64,000 bases of DNA from an uncultured Bacilli bacterium (GCA_910577505.1 CAJTLN010000003.1:197119-261118), one strand, 5' to 3'; counted from the stretch's first letter, positions 17,160-26,653 are shown. Notes: a model not told the origin generated them from the sequence alone. Numbers and translations: made by a program.

Positions 17160-17684
17160 CTATAAAGCACTAATTTGTTGAATCTTTTTTTGAAGTATGT
17201 AATCATCTGATGGATTAACTGGAAATTCTGTAGAAAAAACTTTTTCTTCAATTGAATCCGTTGTGCAATAGGCAGTTACTGATACAACTTTATATTCACT
17301 AACAGAAATTGCTTCACTTGTTCGAATCATTTTGGGTTCATCTTCAACGTTAATCCTAGTTATATCCATATAAATACGAGTTTTACCCTCGGTTTTATCT
17401 TCGATTATATAAGTTTCAAAATGACGATTTTCTCTTTGGTTATCATCATTCAATGATAATGTACCATTAATATATATAAGATCTTTTTCTTTACGAGCAA
17501 CAAACTCGCAGATTTCAAGTTCTGTTACTTCGGAATTTTTCATAGGATATGCAGTATCTCTAATTTCTTTACAATAGCTTAATAGATTTAAGATTTTGAT
17601 TTGCTTTTTCTTACTAGATATTCCAATATATTTGTAATATTGTTCTAATAGATTTTGCATATCCTTTTGCTTCATACTACTCAC
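17160..17684 (-). CDS. Uncharacterised 174-aa cytoplasmic protein co-transcribed with a phosphatidyltransferase
   Basis: No family recognised. The N-terminal third is helical (LLEQYYKYIGISSKKKQIKIL), and the remainder looks like antiparallel beta strands (ETYIIEDKTEGKTRIYMDITRI, MIRTSEAISVSEYKVVSVTAY). There is no membrane segment. The start shown is a GTG overlapping the TGA of the upstream CDP-alcohol phosphatidyltransferase (GTGA overlap); an ATG at 17673-17675 is the alternative. The overlap implies translational coupling, so a role linked to phospholipid synthesis or its regulation is possible but not shown. Confidence 0.7.
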   Translation of the reverse strand: MSSMKQKDMQNLLEQYYKYIGISSKKKQIKILNLLSYCKEIRDTAYPMKNSEVTELEICEFVARKEKDLIYINGTLSLNDDNQRENRHFETYIIEDKTEGKTRIYMDITRINVEDEPKMIRTSEAISVSEYKVVSVTAYCTTDSIEEKVFSTEFPVNPSDDYILQKKIQQISAL

Positions 17685-18565
17685 TGCCTTTTATTTTTAT
17701 AAAATAATCTTTTTATGCCATCATCTTTATGTTCAAGGTAAAAGTCAGTATCAAATAAATCATGGATTAATTCATCCTTTGATTTTAATTCTTTTACTTC
17801 TTCTTTTTGATGCATTAATTCTTCTCTTCTTTTTGCAATTTCATCTAGTGAAATTCTAACACTCTCATCTATATCTTCATCTTCAGAGACAGATAATGTA
17901 TCAATAGTTGAAGAGTTAAGTTCTTGCTCTCTTTCAATATCTTGTTTCTCTGCTTTTTTTCTATAATCAGCTGCAACATATAGACTTGCACCAATTGTAG
18001 GAATTGCTAAGATGGTTGATAAAATTGTAGGATCTTTTTCTAATATTGTGTTAAGAGAGGTAATATTTATATAATTTAATACTTCTTTAAGTGTTGGTGC
18101 GGCATGGCAGAAAAAACTACCAACAATTGATGCAGCTAAAAATGCTGTTTTAACCTTACCAGCTATACTTGATTTAGCATTATTTCCTCTTTCAATACTC
18201 TTATAATTAACAGCTAATATTCCTAATTCAACAGCAACAACTCCTAAAAATATAGGATTTACTGTTGATAATAGCAATAAACATACTATTCCAAAAGCTT
18301 TATCTGACAAACCATCTAATAAGCTACCAAAAAACGATTGAACGTGTAATTTTCTGGCTAAAAGTCCATCGATAAAATCAGTCGCAAAAAAACCAATTGT
18401 AGCTAAACCAGCTGCAAGTGATCCACCTGTTAAATAAATAGGAATAATAGCTATAGAACCTAAGGAACGAATAAAAGTTATCAGATTAACTAAAACTTTA
18501 TTCCTTATATGATTCTTTTTTTTCTTTTCTTCTTTTGTAATATTTATTATTTTATTTTTTTCCAT
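17681..18565 (-). CDS. CDP-alcohol phosphatidyltransferase family protein with a charged C-terminal tail
   Basis: An integral membrane enzyme of phospholipid synthesis that moves a phosphatidyl group from CDP-diacylglycerol to an alcohol. The signature D-x2-DG-x2-AR-x8-G-x3-D-x3-D is complete: Asp63, Asp66-Gly67, Ala70-Arg71, Gly80, Asp84, Asp88. About five or six helices follow. It may make phosphatidylglycerophosphate (PgsA role) or another phospholipid. After roughly residue 200 there is a long hydrophilic, Glu/Lys/Asp-rich helical tail of about 95 residues, not usual for PgsA. Start is ATG 18563-18565 with GGAG six bases upstream. The next gene overlaps it by GTGA. Confidence 0.83.
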   Translation of the reverse strand: MEKNKIINITKEEKKKKNHIRNKVLVNLITFIRSLGSIAIIPIYLTGGSLAAGLATIGFFATDFIDGLLARKLHVQSFFGSLLDGLSDKAFGIVCLLLLSTVNPIFLGVVAVELGILAVNYKSIERGNNAKSSIAGKVKTAFLAASIVGSFFCHAAPTLKEVLNYINITSLNTILEKDPTILSTILAIPTIGASLYVAADYRKKAEKQDIEREQELNSSTIDTLSVSEDEDIDESVRISLDEIAKRREELMHQKEEVKELKSKDELIHDLFDTDFYLEHKDDGIKRLFYKNKRQ

Positions 18566-18621
18566 AATGTTCTCCAAAACCCCTTTTTAAATGAATCTTT
18601 TTTATAATAGCAACAAGATAT

Positions 18622-19206
18622 TTAATTGTCAACTTTCTCTATATTATATTTAATAATATATGTCATATATGCATTACTTATTTCTACTTTTGTTATTTCA
18701 TTTAAATTTGTGAAAACAATTATTTCTGTTTCTATATCTTCTATTTTAGTCATATATTTATATTCTCTTAGTGTTTGATATTCTGTTTTTACTGGTTCAA
18801 TATTTTTTAATAGTTCAAATAAATATCTTGGATTAAGGTAATTTATATCTATTTTAGAAAAAGCTTCTTTTTTAGTTGATTCTGTATAAGAAAACTTTTC
18901 TGGTGATTCACATGTTCCCGATTCAATGTTATCACTTATCTTACCAGAACATTTATAAGTATATGTTTTTGTTCCCATGCTATCTAATAGAAGATATTCA
19001 TACTCAAAATTATTTTTTTGCAATTCTTCTTTTTGAATTTCATAATCAACAAACTCTTTATGCTCTACTTTAGTGTTATTTTGAGGTAATTCTACTTCTT
19101 TATATCGACCTAGAAAAAAACTATCAGGCATTATAAATATTATAAAAATTAAGAGAACAAATATTATGACTGTATAAGTAATTAATAATTTGTTTTTTAT
19201 TTTCAT
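18622..19206 (-). CDS. Single-pass membrane-anchored protein, unknown function
   Basis: A 194-aa protein with a membrane helix at about residues 7-27 and an extracytoplasmic remainder that includes a Cys pair (YTYKCSGKISDNIESGTCES), possibly a disulphide. No family recognised. Start is ATG 19204-19206 directly after a full AAGGAGGT site; the longer reading to 19260 runs into fmt and lacks a site. It begins 11 bp after the fmt stop codon and so is probably co-transcribed with it. Confidence 0.75.
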   Translation of the reverse strand: MKIKNKLLITYTVIIFVLLIFIIFIMPDSFFLGRYKEVELPQNNTKVEHKEFVDYEIQKEELQKNNFEYEYLLLDSMGTKTYTYKCSGKISDNIESGTCESPEKFSYTESTKKEAFSKIDINYLNPRYLFELLKNIEPVKTEYQTLREYKYMTKIEDIETEIIVFTNLNEITKVEISNAYMTYIIKYNIEKVDN

Positions 19207-19216
19207 TCTTACCTCC

Positions 19217-20152
19217 TTATTCAACGATTGTATTAAGAACTTTTTCTTTATTAAGTCCATTTATATAATCACGAGCTGTCATTTCTTTTTTACCAAATGG
19301 CTTTACTTTTGTTATATAAATAACTTTATCTTTAGTACATATACCTAAATTATCTTTATTAATTTCGCAGATTGTTCCAGAAGATAAAGTGCTTTCTTTT
19401 TCTCCAATATAACATTCTAATATTTTAACTTCTGTTCCATTAATTAGAGTGTTAGCTAAAGGCCATGGATTTAATCCTCTAACTTGATTATAAATTTCTT
19501 TAGCAGTTTTATTAAAATCTACGTGTTCTTCTTCTCGGGTAATATTGTAGCCATATGTTGCTTCTTCGTCATTCTGAGATATGCGGTTGTTTGTTCCGTC
19601 TATTATGGTTGGTAAAGTTTCTTTTAATAAAGAAGTTCCTAATCGACTTAAGGTTTCATGAAGAAGTCCGACGTTATCTGTATCTTTGATGAAATATTCT
19701 GTCGAAGAAATTATATCCCCTGTATCCATTTTCTTATCCATATACATAATAGTTACACCTGTTTTTGTTTCTCCATCAATAAGAGCATGATGGATTGGTG
19801 CTCCACCTCTTAGTTTAGGTAATAAAGATGCGTGAACATTAATGCATCCTAAGCGAGGAGCATTTAAAATTACTTCTGGAATAATTTGACCATATGCGCA
19901 TGTAATTATTATGTCAGCATTGGCATCAACAATTTTTCTATATTCTTCTTTGATTTTATGGGGTTGGAAAACTTCAATGTTATGCATTTTTGCTAAGTGT
20001 TTTACTGGTGTTTCAACTAAGTCATGATGACGACCTACTTCTTTATCAGGTTGAGTTACTACCATTATAACATTGGTATTCTCAATTAACATTTTTAGAA
20101 TTGGTACTGCAAAATCTGGAGTACCCATAAAAATTACTTTTGTATTTCTCAT
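19217..20152 (-). CDS. fmt: Methionyl-tRNA formyltransferase
   Basis: Transfers a formyl group from 10-formyltetrahydrofolate to initiator Met-tRNA. The 311-aa length is standard. The N-terminal FMGTPDFAVPIL, the catalytic block NVHASLLPKLRGGAPIHHALIDGE with the conserved Asn/His, and MDTGDI are all visible, followed by the C-terminal tRNA-binding domain beginning around YNITREEEHVDF. In Bacilli it commonly follows priA and def, but here priA lies 15 kb away, so the usual cluster is broken up. The formate-THF ligase gene fhs in this window feeds the 10-formyl-THF pool it uses. Confidence 0.95.
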   Translation of the reverse strand: MRNTKVIFMGTPDFAVPILKMLIENTNVIMVVTQPDKEVGRHHDLVETPVKHLAKMHNIEVFQPHKIKEEYRKIVDANADIIITCAYGQIIPEVILNAPRLGCINVHASLLPKLRGGAPIHHALIDGETKTGVTIMYMDKKMDTGDIISSTEYFIKDTDNVGLLHETLSRLGTSLLKETLPTIIDGTNNRISQNDEEATYGYNITREEEHVDFNKTAKEIYNQVRGLNPWPLANTLINGTEVKILECYIGEKESTLSSGTICEINKDNLGICTKDKVIYITKVKPFGKKEMTARDYINGLNKEKVLNTIVE

Positions 20153-20181
20153 TTATATCACCTTATTTATTATAACAAAAA

Positions 20182-20198
20182 TAGCGAATGTTTCGCTA
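20182..20198 (-). terminator. Intrinsic terminator of the dnaB-dnaI operon
   Basis: A 7-bp perfect stem (TAGCGAA with TTCGCTA) and 3-nt loop followed by TTTTT on the minus strand, between dnaI and fmt. Confidence 0.7.
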
Positions 20199-20213
20199 AT
20201 TTTTTTCTTTTTT

Positions 20214-21098
20214 TTATTTCCTTTTATTTTCTCCTATTAGTTCCATATCAACTGTAAGTTGTTTTATTCTTTCAATAATTCTCTTTGCTTTTATTTTTTC
20301 GTCAATATTAGAATTTATTATTAAGTGAGTTTCTAATTCTTCAATATTTAGATTAGAAGTAAAGAAAGTTGTTTTATAATTATTCATACGATGTTGAAGA
20401 ATTGTTCCTAATATTTCATCTCTACTCCACTCTGTTACTTTTTCAGCTCCAATATCATCAATAAGAAGAACATCAACATTTTCTAAATATTCTATTCTAT
20501 CACCAAATGTATCAAAATCACTTTTTAAGTCACGGAGTAATTCTGCTAAATAAACAATTTCTGTACTAACCCTTTTTTTAGATAATTCGTTTAAAACGGC
20601 GGATATTAAATAAGTTTTGCCGCAACCAAATGTTCCGTGTAAATATAATCCTTTAAAGTTTCCATTCTTATCATATTTATCACAAAAATTTATAAGCCAT
20701 TTAATAACATCTGATCTTTTCTTATCTGTTACATCTATGTCAGATAGTGAAGCCATAGATAATTCTTTATCACGTGTCATACGATTAGTTTCTTTCTTTA
20801 TTCGCTCTTTTTCGTATTTACAAGGGGTATAAGAAAATATTATTTGATTACCTTTAGATTCAGGAAACATAACATGTCCTTCTAGTCTATTTTGACAATA
20901 TATAAGACCACTACATTCACTACAATGTTCTAGTTCACAAACAGTATCTTTTAATGAAGAAGTATATTTCATTGCTATTTTATCTTCAACAGCTAATGTC
21001 TTTATCAATCTTCTAAATTTCAAATCACTACATGCTTCATCATAACTTTTCTTTAGTGCTCTTTCATTAACTTTATTTGATATAATTTTTTCTTCCAT
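20214..21098 (-). CDS. dnaI: Primosomal helicase loader DnaI
   Basis: An AAA+ ATPase that loads the replicative helicase onto DNA together with DnaB and DnaD in Bacilli. The N-terminal zinc-binding region has Cys54, Cys59, Cys62 and Cys68. Walker A is GTFGCGKT near residue 156 and Walker B is VDVLLIDDIGAE near 208-219, followed by the sensor TTFFTSNLN. At 294 aa it is close to the 311 aa of the B. subtilis protein. It lies 4 bp downstream of dnaB, the usual pairing, and ends in a terminator. Confidence 0.93.
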   Translation of the reverse strand: MEEKIISNKVNERALKKSYDEACSDLKFRRLIKTLAVEDKIAMKYTSSLKDTVCELEHCSECSGLIYCQNRLEGHVMFPESKGNQIIFSYTPCKYEKERIKKETNRMTRDKELSMASLSDIDVTDKKRSDVIKWLINFCDKYDKNGNFKGLYLHGTFGCGKTYLISAVLNELSKKRVSTEIVYLAELLRDLKSDFDTFGDRIEYLENVDVLLIDDIGAEKVTEWSRDEILGTILQHRMNNYKTTFFTSNLNIEELETHLIINSNIDEKIKAKRIIERIKQLTVDMELIGENKRK

Positions 21099-21102
21099 AT
21101 AA

Positions 21103-22386
21103 TCACCTATACTTACTTAATAGTTCTTCCATTTCATCTAATTCTTCTTGTGTCATTTCTTCTTTCTTGATTTCTTGATTAAACCATACTGGTTCATCTT
21201 TTGATGATTTATTAACTTTATTTGTCTTATTTATTTTTTTGTCATACTTAGTGTTTTCTTTTTTAGCTATTTCAATAGCTTCTTCGGCAGTTTCAATATT
21301 ACAACGTTTCCATTGACCAGCAATTGTTTCAACAAATGCTTGATTTAACTTATTATTGTTTTTTCTTAAAACATAATCGATTAAGACATTTACTACTGCT
21401 GGTTGAAGATTTAAATCAATAAGAAGAGTTTCTAAAAGTCTTAAATCTCTTGAGGTTGGCTGAGCACCTTTGTTCTTTTTCCTTAAAAAATCATATGGAG
21501 ATGTGTTTTCAAACATATATATAATCTGAGCTAGTGGACTTGAATCTCCAATTGGACTTTTTAAATATTCTGGCTGCGTACGATAAACTAATGTAGGCAA
21601 TTTGCCATTATTATTATATTGATAATACTTTCTAGTATTTTTTCTTAATTCTTCTTTATCAAAAGTGCCTTTTTCATTTATTACTGTACGAAGTATCTCA
21701 ACCATTTTTAAAGTATCTAAATCATAAATAAACGATAATTGTTCAATTAGTTCTTTTGTTTTTTTGGTAAGAGCATTTTCGCGCATTATACCTTTTGGCA
21801 TTGATGATATAAGTAAGTCAAAATCTATATCACTTTCTATTTTAATGTTTAGAGAATTTTTTTCTCGTGTTTCAATAGGTTCAATACTAGATGATGATTT
21901 ATATATTGTATTTAATTCTTTTGAAATATCTTCATATTCTTTTAAATCTATTTTGGGTAGTTCATATTCTGCTTTGATAAGTTCATATTCACTCTTACCT
22001 AAATTATTATATAAAGTAACATTAAATATTGGAGATGAAAAAAACTCCTTTGGACTTAGTGGAGAATATAGTTCATAAACATATGAGTTTGGCTCTCCTT
22101 CTTTAAAGTATGACTTTAATAGCCCTACGCCTTCTAATGATTCACGAGCTATTTTTATTATCTCAATACTACTTTTCATCATTGTCATTAAATGATGATG
22201 TGTATAGTCAGTACTAATAAATTCAAGTAATCTTATATCTCTTAATAAGGTAAAATACAAGCTAACAGCTATAGGACCAATGATTGGTTCATACAATGAT
22301 ATTATATTCTTTTTATCGTCTTCAGTTATAATTGATTTATTTACAACAGTGTAAGTATCTGCAGGCAGTAAAGAAATAAGTTTCAT
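21103..22386 (-). CDS. dnaB: Replication initiation and membrane attachment protein DnaB (Firmicutes type)
   Basis: The Bacilli-specific primosome protein, not the helicase of the same name in E. coli; it works with DnaD and DnaI to load the helicase at oriC and at PriA-marked forks. The N-terminal winged-helix region starts with LLPADTYTVVNKSIITEDDKKNIISLYEPIIGPIA, typical of the family, and the DDBH2-like C-terminal domain around residues 295-385 contains NQAFVETIAGQWKRCNIETAEEAIEIAKK. Length is 427 aa. Start is ATG 22384-22386 with AAGGTGG four bases upstream. Immediately followed by dnaI. Confidence 0.92.
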   Translation of the reverse strand: MKLISLLPADTYTVVNKSIITEDDKKNIISLYEPIIGPIAVSLYFTLLRDIRLLEFISTDYTHHHLMTMMKSSIEIIKIARESLEGVGLLKSYFKEGEPNSYVYELYSPLSPKEFFSSPIFNVTLYNNLGKSEYELIKAEYELPKIDLKEYEDISKELNTIYKSSSSIEPIETREKNSLNIKIESDIDFDLLISSMPKGIMRENALTKKTKELIEQLSFIYDLDTLKMVEILRTVINEKGTFDKEELRKNTRKYYQYNNNGKLPTLVYRTQPEYLKSPIGDSSPLAQIIYMFENTSPYDFLRKKNKGAQPTSRDLRLLETLLIDLNLQPAVVNVLIDYVLRKNNNKLNQAFVETIAGQWKRCNIETAEEAIEIAKKENTKYDKKINKTNKVNKSSKDEPVWFNQEIKKEEMTQEELDEMEELLSKYR

Positions 22387-22443
22387 TGGTCCACCTTCTT
22401 TCATCTAGTATTATAAACTATTGCGACTTTTTTTCCAAGAAAA

Positions 22444-22464
22444 AACATGATATTTAATCATGTT
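22444..22464 (-). terminator. Intrinsic terminator upstream of dnaB
   Basis: An 8-bp stem (AACATGAT with ATCATGTT), 5-nt loop and T-run on the minus strand, overlapping the stop codon of the anchored 409-aa protein. Confidence 0.75.
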
Positions 22465-23692
22465 ATTGGGACGAGTTTTCAACAATGTTGTCAACAATTG
22501 TTGCTACAACAATATTTTCTTCCATAGTATTTTCGTTAATATAGTTATCATCATTTATTTCCACTTCTTCAGGTTTTGGACCTTCGTCAGGATTTTCTTT
22601 ATTTTCATCATTTTTATTTTCTAAATTACCCTTATCTTCTTCTGTTTCATCTTTATCATCTTCTTTATCTTCTAAAGTAATAGAGATGTTGATACTTAAA
22701 ATATAAGTTGTACCATCGATGTTAATAATAATTTCATTGTTTTTTAAAATATCTGTATTTATAAATAATACAAACTGATTTTCTTCAAGCGTCTGATACC
22801 AACTTGTTTTTTCTCTAGTAACTATTGTACCTAATGTATTAGTGCTTATATCTGTTACTTGAGCTAAATTTTTCATAGTAATTAATAAAGGTATTTGATG
22901 ATAGGTTGTTGATGTTTGTTTTACTGTAATATTTAACTTATTTTCAATTATTGCAATATTAGTATTTTTTAAAGTTTCTTTTATAGAATTGAATTCTTCT
23001 TGATTAACTGAATCATCTATTATTTCATCATTAATGTTAAGCAAGGAAACAGAATCTGATTCCATATAATCATATACAGTTAAAACTAGTTCTTTTGTAA
23101 CATTAGCATAAGTATATGAATATCTATAAACTCCAGGAGTAGCTATTATGTATCCTTCACTTATATCAACTATCATGTATGTATCATTGATTAGTTTTCT
23201 TACAGTTACTTGAGCTTCTCTTTCACTACCATCACTTAGTAAAATATTTTTATCAATTATGATAGTTTCTCCTTTATATGCTTTTGTTACAATGTTATTT
23301 TTAAAATTCCATGTATCATAAATACTAGGATTAGTGCTGCCTGTTCCATCTTGTTCTTTTTTATTATTTGTTGAACTAGATATTTCTTTTTCTTTCTTTG
23401 TTACAGCAGCTAATAATGAATTATTTCGACTAGTTGTGTAAGATGTATTATATTTTTTTGATACATTATTTTCAGTAGTTTCTTCTATTAAGCTACTATC
23501 TGATTTACTAGTTATATCTTCATTAATATTGTCTTGCCCATTATTTTCTTTTATAGGGGTTTCTTCTAATACTCTTTCATTTTCTGAGAAAGATTTAACT
23601 GTTAGAACCCCTATGGCTACTATTAGGATTATACCAAGAAGACCAAACATTAGACGTTCTTCTTTAGTAAGCCCTTGTTCATTTGTTTCCAT
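22463..23692 (-). CDS. Single-pass anchored surface protein with low-complexity linkers, unknown
   Basis: A 409-aa protein with a short cytoplasmic start, a membrane helix at about residues 14-33, a Ser/Thr/Asn/Glu-rich linker to about residue 125, and a central beta-rich domain (EAQVTVRKLIND, GVYRYSYTYANVTKELVLTVYDY), which may be one or two immunoglobulin-like folds. The tail, residues 340-409, is highly acidic (Glu, Asp, Asn). No sorting motif follows, so it is held by its N-terminal helix. No enzyme motif seen. Confidence 0.72.
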   Translation of the reverse strand: METNEQGLTKEERLMFGLLGIILIVAIGVLTVKSFSENERVLEETPIKENNGQDNINEDITSKSDSSLIEETTENNVSKKYNTSYTTSRNNSLLAAVTKKEKEISSSTNNKKEQDGTGSTNPSIYDTWNFKNNIVTKAYKGETIIIDKNILLSDGSEREAQVTVRKLINDTYMIVDISEGYIIATPGVYRYSYTYANVTKELVLTVYDYMESDSVSLLNINDEIIDDSVNQEEFNSIKETLKNTNIAIIENKLNITVKQTSTTYHQIPLLITMKNLAQVTDISTNTLGTIVTREKTSWYQTLEENQFVLFINTDILKNNEIIINIDGTTYILSINISITLEDKEDDKDETEEDKGNLENKNDENKENPDEGPKPEEVEINDDNYINENTMEENIVVATIVDNIVENSSQ

Positions 23693-23859
23693 CTAAATTA
23701 TCTCCTTTTTTATAACAAGAAATAATTTTTCACTTTGACCTCCAAACTATTCTAGTAACTTTTCAGTATCATATTACTTTGACTAATACTCTACCATTCC
23801 ACACTTAATTGTGAATACTCTTTATTATACTTTTTATTTCTTTTTTTAGCAATAGAAAA

Positions 23860-23878
23860 GAAGGATTTAGCATCCTTC
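23860..23878 (-). terminator. Intrinsic terminator of the thioredoxin-fold gene
   Basis: A 7-bp stem (GAAGGAT with ATCCTTC), 5-nt loop and TTTTCT on the minus strand at the stop codon. The 170 bases between this and the previous gene hold nothing else I can name. Confidence 0.72.
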
Positions 23879-24835
23879 ACCATTTGTTCCACAGTCTGTA
23901 TTTAGATATTTTCCAATAATTGAAGTATAAGCATTTAATAATTCTGTTTCTTCATCTTTTGTCAAATCTCTTAGTTTTCCTTCTGAATCTTTAGAATGAT
24001 TGTCTACTGTACCAACGTGGAATCCAACTACAATTCCATCTTTTACCGCTACAACTGTAGGAGCATTAAGACGTTTTTCTCCAATATTTACTTTCTTACC
24101 ACTATCAGTTGTTAATTCATAATCATTTAATTCGTTTGCTAGTGCTAATAAAATATCATAGTAAGCTTTTTCAGCATCTTTACTTTTCTTAGCTTTATTT
24201 CTAGAATCTAAAATAAATGTGTCTCTAATATCTTTGTTTACATCATCATCTGGCCTTACATTAACGTAATAAATTGTATCTAATTCAGATGAATTCATTG
24301 CGTTTAATAGTACAGGAACAGCAGTACGACACCATGGGCAAGCAGCAAAGCCAAAATAAATTATTCCTGATCCAGAATCTAGCATTGTTGCTGCTTCTGA
24401 AACTGTTATGTATTTGATATTATTGTTTTCTAAAATTGATATTTCTTTATTAATTTGGCCATTTGATCTAGTTGTACCATTTAGTGATTCATATTCTTCT
24501 TTAAATGCTTTTTCATCTGCTGTTGCAACATATTTTTCTTTTTGATTTATTCCACCATTCTTTTTCCATTCAACTGCTAAATATCCCCCTACTACTACAA
24601 CGATTATTAAAAGTGCTGCTAGTAAAGTACGACCATAATGATTTTCTTCTTGAACAATTGATGTTTTTGTTTCTTTCTTAGTTGATGATGCTTTTTTTAC
24701 AGTACTTTCCTTTTTAGCGGGAGTTTTTTTGACTGGGGTCTTTTTTGTATCTTTTTTTACTGTTGTCTTCTTAGATGAATCTTTTTTTGCTTCTGTCTTT
24801 TTAGCAGAAGTTTTTTTTGTTTCTTCTTTTGCCAT
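23867..24835 (-). CDS. Membrane-tethered thioredoxin-fold oxidoreductase with a lysine-rich tail
   Basis: A 322-aa protein in three parts. Residues 1-60 are made of Lys/Ala/Thr/Pro repeats (KKTPVKKTPAKK-like), similar in composition to histone-H1-like tails, and should face the cytoplasm. Residues 70-88 form a membrane helix. The outer part is a thioredoxin fold with GFAACPWCR: the active-site CPWC cysteines are Cys166 and Cys169, with the cis-proline loop at NAPTVVAV. Two more cysteines close the chain at 315 and 322. It likely reduces or exchanges disulphides outside the membrane. The basic tail could bind DNA, RNA or acidic lipids; that is inference. Transcribed alone. Confidence 0.8.
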   Translation of the reverse strand: MAKEETKKTSAKKTEAKKDSSKKTTVKKDTKKTPVKKTPAKKESTVKKASSTKKETKTSIVQEENHYGRTLLAALLIIVVVVGGYLAVEWKKNGGINQKEKYVATADEKAFKEEYESLNGTTRSNGQINKEISILENNNIKYITVSEAATMLDSGSGIIYFGFAACPWCRTAVPVLLNAMNSSELDTIYYVNVRPDDDVNKDIRDTFILDSRNKAKKSKDAEKAYYDILLALANELNDYELTTDSGKKVNIGEKRLNAPTVVAVKDGIVVGFHVGTVDNHSKDSEGKLRDLTKDEETELLNAYTSIIGKYLNTDCGTNGEGC

Positions 24836-25015
24836 TTATTAAATCCTTCCTTACTTTATTTAGTACTACCTAAAATATTTTGTATTTTCTGTTCCCCTAA
24901 CATTTTAATATGGAACGTATCTTGATAATACTTTTTGGTATATTAACAAGAGTAATTATGTTAATATCTAAGAACATTATACCAATTCTATTAAAAATAG
25001 TAAAACATTAATTTA

Positions 25016-25042
25016 AAAAGTAGAAGTTATTCTTCTACTTTT
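25016..25042 (-). terminator. Intrinsic terminator of the 369-aa membrane protein gene
   Basis: An 11-bp perfect stem (25016-25026 with 25032-25042) and 5-nt loop, overlapping the stop codon. Confidence 0.72.
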
Positions 25043-26136
25043 AACTCACATGTAACATCCTCAAACTTCATATTCTTTGGACCATATATTATATCTTTAC
25101 TAGTTTTTTTATCGCATACTAACAAATTATAATTTTCAAATTTATACATAATGCTATCATCTACAAGACTTGTTTCTTTATCCAAGTAATTCTTATGTAA
25201 CTTGTTAACACTAATTTTGTTAGAAGATAAAATATAAGATAATTCATATTTAGTGTCATTAGGATAAGTTACTATAACATTTTCGAGACAATGTGTGTAT
25301 ATGTTATTTGTTTCATTAGTATATATAATATTTTTATCTGTGTTACAAGATGATTCAGTTGTGGCACTAATTGTATAATTATTAAGATTTACAGAACTTA
25401 ATACTTTACTATCGTACATATAAATAATATACTTACCATCTTCACTCTCTAAATTTTTTATTATACCTACTATAACTATTTCATCGTATACATCATAATT
25501 ATCTAGTTCTTTTGAAGATTCATTAAACAATATTCTTAAAGTTATATTATCTGCAAAAGTAACATATCCGTTTAATGTTACGTCTGTTTTTTCATATGGG
25601 CGCATTTCAATATAGTTTTGACCTGTTTTTTTGCTAATTTTCCCAGATATTTTTACATATGAGTTTTTATAATCGGAATAATTTTCAACAACAGAATTTA
25701 GAAAAGAATTAGAGTCAATTACATCAATGTCTTCTGCATCACATATATACCCTTTATTATAAAATAAATCAATTACTATATCATTATAGTTGTTTTTATC
25801 GCATTGCCATGCTCTTACGCCAATTCCATTATATACAACAGTATTTCTTGTACTAATTATATTGTAGGCAAATACTGGTATCCTTTTAAGAGAAATGACT
25901 ATTATTCCATCTATAATGACAGATGATAAAAATAAAGTAATAAAAATGATAATTATCTTAGAAAATTTTATATTATAACTATTAGTAATATTAATTGATA
26001 ATATTATTAGACCAATAATCCATAATAGTGGTCTAACTGCACCTTGATCATTTAAAAATATTGCTGCTAAAATAAGAATCATACTTATAATTAGTGAAAA
26101 TATATTTAATTTATTATTATTCTTTTTCTTTGCCAT
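25027..26136 (-). CDS. Membrane protein with a possible OB-like extracytoplasmic domain, unknown
   Basis: A 369-aa protein with three hydrophobic helices in the first 85 residues, then a hydrophilic domain. The part from about residue 145 to 235 (VKISGKISKKTGQNYIEM...VTFADNITLRILFN...YDEIVIVGIIKNL) has the strand pattern of the tRNA_anti-like/OB fold found in several membrane proteins. An N-terminal stretch, VVYNGIGVRAWQCDKNN, contains the first of several cysteines that may pair. The last 100 residues contain four further Cys. No enzyme motif is seen; function unknown. Confidence 0.68.
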   Translation of the reverse strand: MAKKKNNNKLNIFSLIISMILILAAIFLNDQGAVRPLLWIIGLIILSINITNSYNIKFSKIIIIFITLFLSSVIIDGIIVISLKRIPVFAYNIISTRNTVVYNGIGVRAWQCDKNNYNDIVIDLFYNKGYICDAEDIDVIDSNSFLNSVVENYSDYKNSYVKISGKISKKTGQNYIEMRPYEKTDVTLNGYVTFADNITLRILFNESSKELDNYDVYDEIVIVGIIKNLESEDGKYIIYMYDSKVLSSVNLNNYTISATTESSCNTDKNIIYTNETNNIYTHCLENVIVTYPNDTKYELSYILSSNKISVNKLHKNYLDKETSLVDDSIMYKFENYNLLVCDKKTSKDIIYGPKNMKFEDVTCELKVEE

Positions 26137-26184
26137 AATACTCGCTCCTACTATATATAAGTATATAAAAAAACATAAAAAAAA

Positions 26185-26210
26185 GCCATAAATATATTAT
26201 CATTTATGAC
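26185..26210 (-). terminator. Intrinsic terminator of hup
   Basis: A 9-bp stem (26185-26193 with 26202-26210, one G-U pair on the minus strand), followed by a run of eight T on the minus strand. Confidence 0.75.
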
Positions 26211-26228
26211 CTTTTTTAATATTTTTAA

Positions 26229-26501
26229 TTAGTTAATAGCTGCTTTTAATTTGCTTCCAGCTTTGAATGAAGCAACAGTCTTAGCAGGAATTTTGATACT
26301 TTCTTTAGTTAATGGGTTGATTCCTTCTCTAGCAGCTCTTGTTTTAGCACTGAAAGTTCCGAATCCAACTAAAGCAACTTTACCTTCCTTTTTAAGTCCA
26401 GCAGTAATTCCTTCTAATGCAGCATCTAATGCGCGAGTAGCGTCTGCTTTTGTTAAACCAGCTTTAGCTGCCATAAATTCTACTAATTCTTGTTTTCCCA
26501 T
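26229..26501 (-). CDS. hup: HU-family DNA-binding protein
   Basis: A 90-aa nucleoid protein that bends DNA as a dimer. The sequence is canonical: MGKQELVEFMAAKAGLTKADATRAL for the helical dimerisation region, VALVGFGTFSAKTRAAREGINP for the start of the DNA-binding beta arm, and KIPAKTVASFKAGSKLKAAIN at the end. Start is ATG 26499-26501 with GGGAGGT eight bases upstream; the longer open frame to 26567 has no site. It is monocistronic with a good terminator, as expected for an abundant protein. Confidence 0.96.
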   Translation of the reverse strand: MGKQELVEFMAAKAGLTKADATRALDAALEGITAGLKKEGKVALVGFGTFSAKTRAAREGINPLTKESIKIPAKTVASFKAGSKLKAAIN

Positions 26502-26653
26502 ATTATTTACCTCCCAATATAAATTGTTTTGTCGTAAGGTATTAGCCTTACATATTAAAAATATCAAAAATGCAAACTTAAATCAAGATAAAAAGCTTAT
26601 TTTATTGTAAAAATGTGCAATTTTGCATATAAATATTATTTTTTCATAAAAAA

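Noticed and set aside
26251..26610. Open frame on the plus strand over hup
   Set aside because: It is the antisense shadow of the conserved hup gene and has no ribosome binding site.
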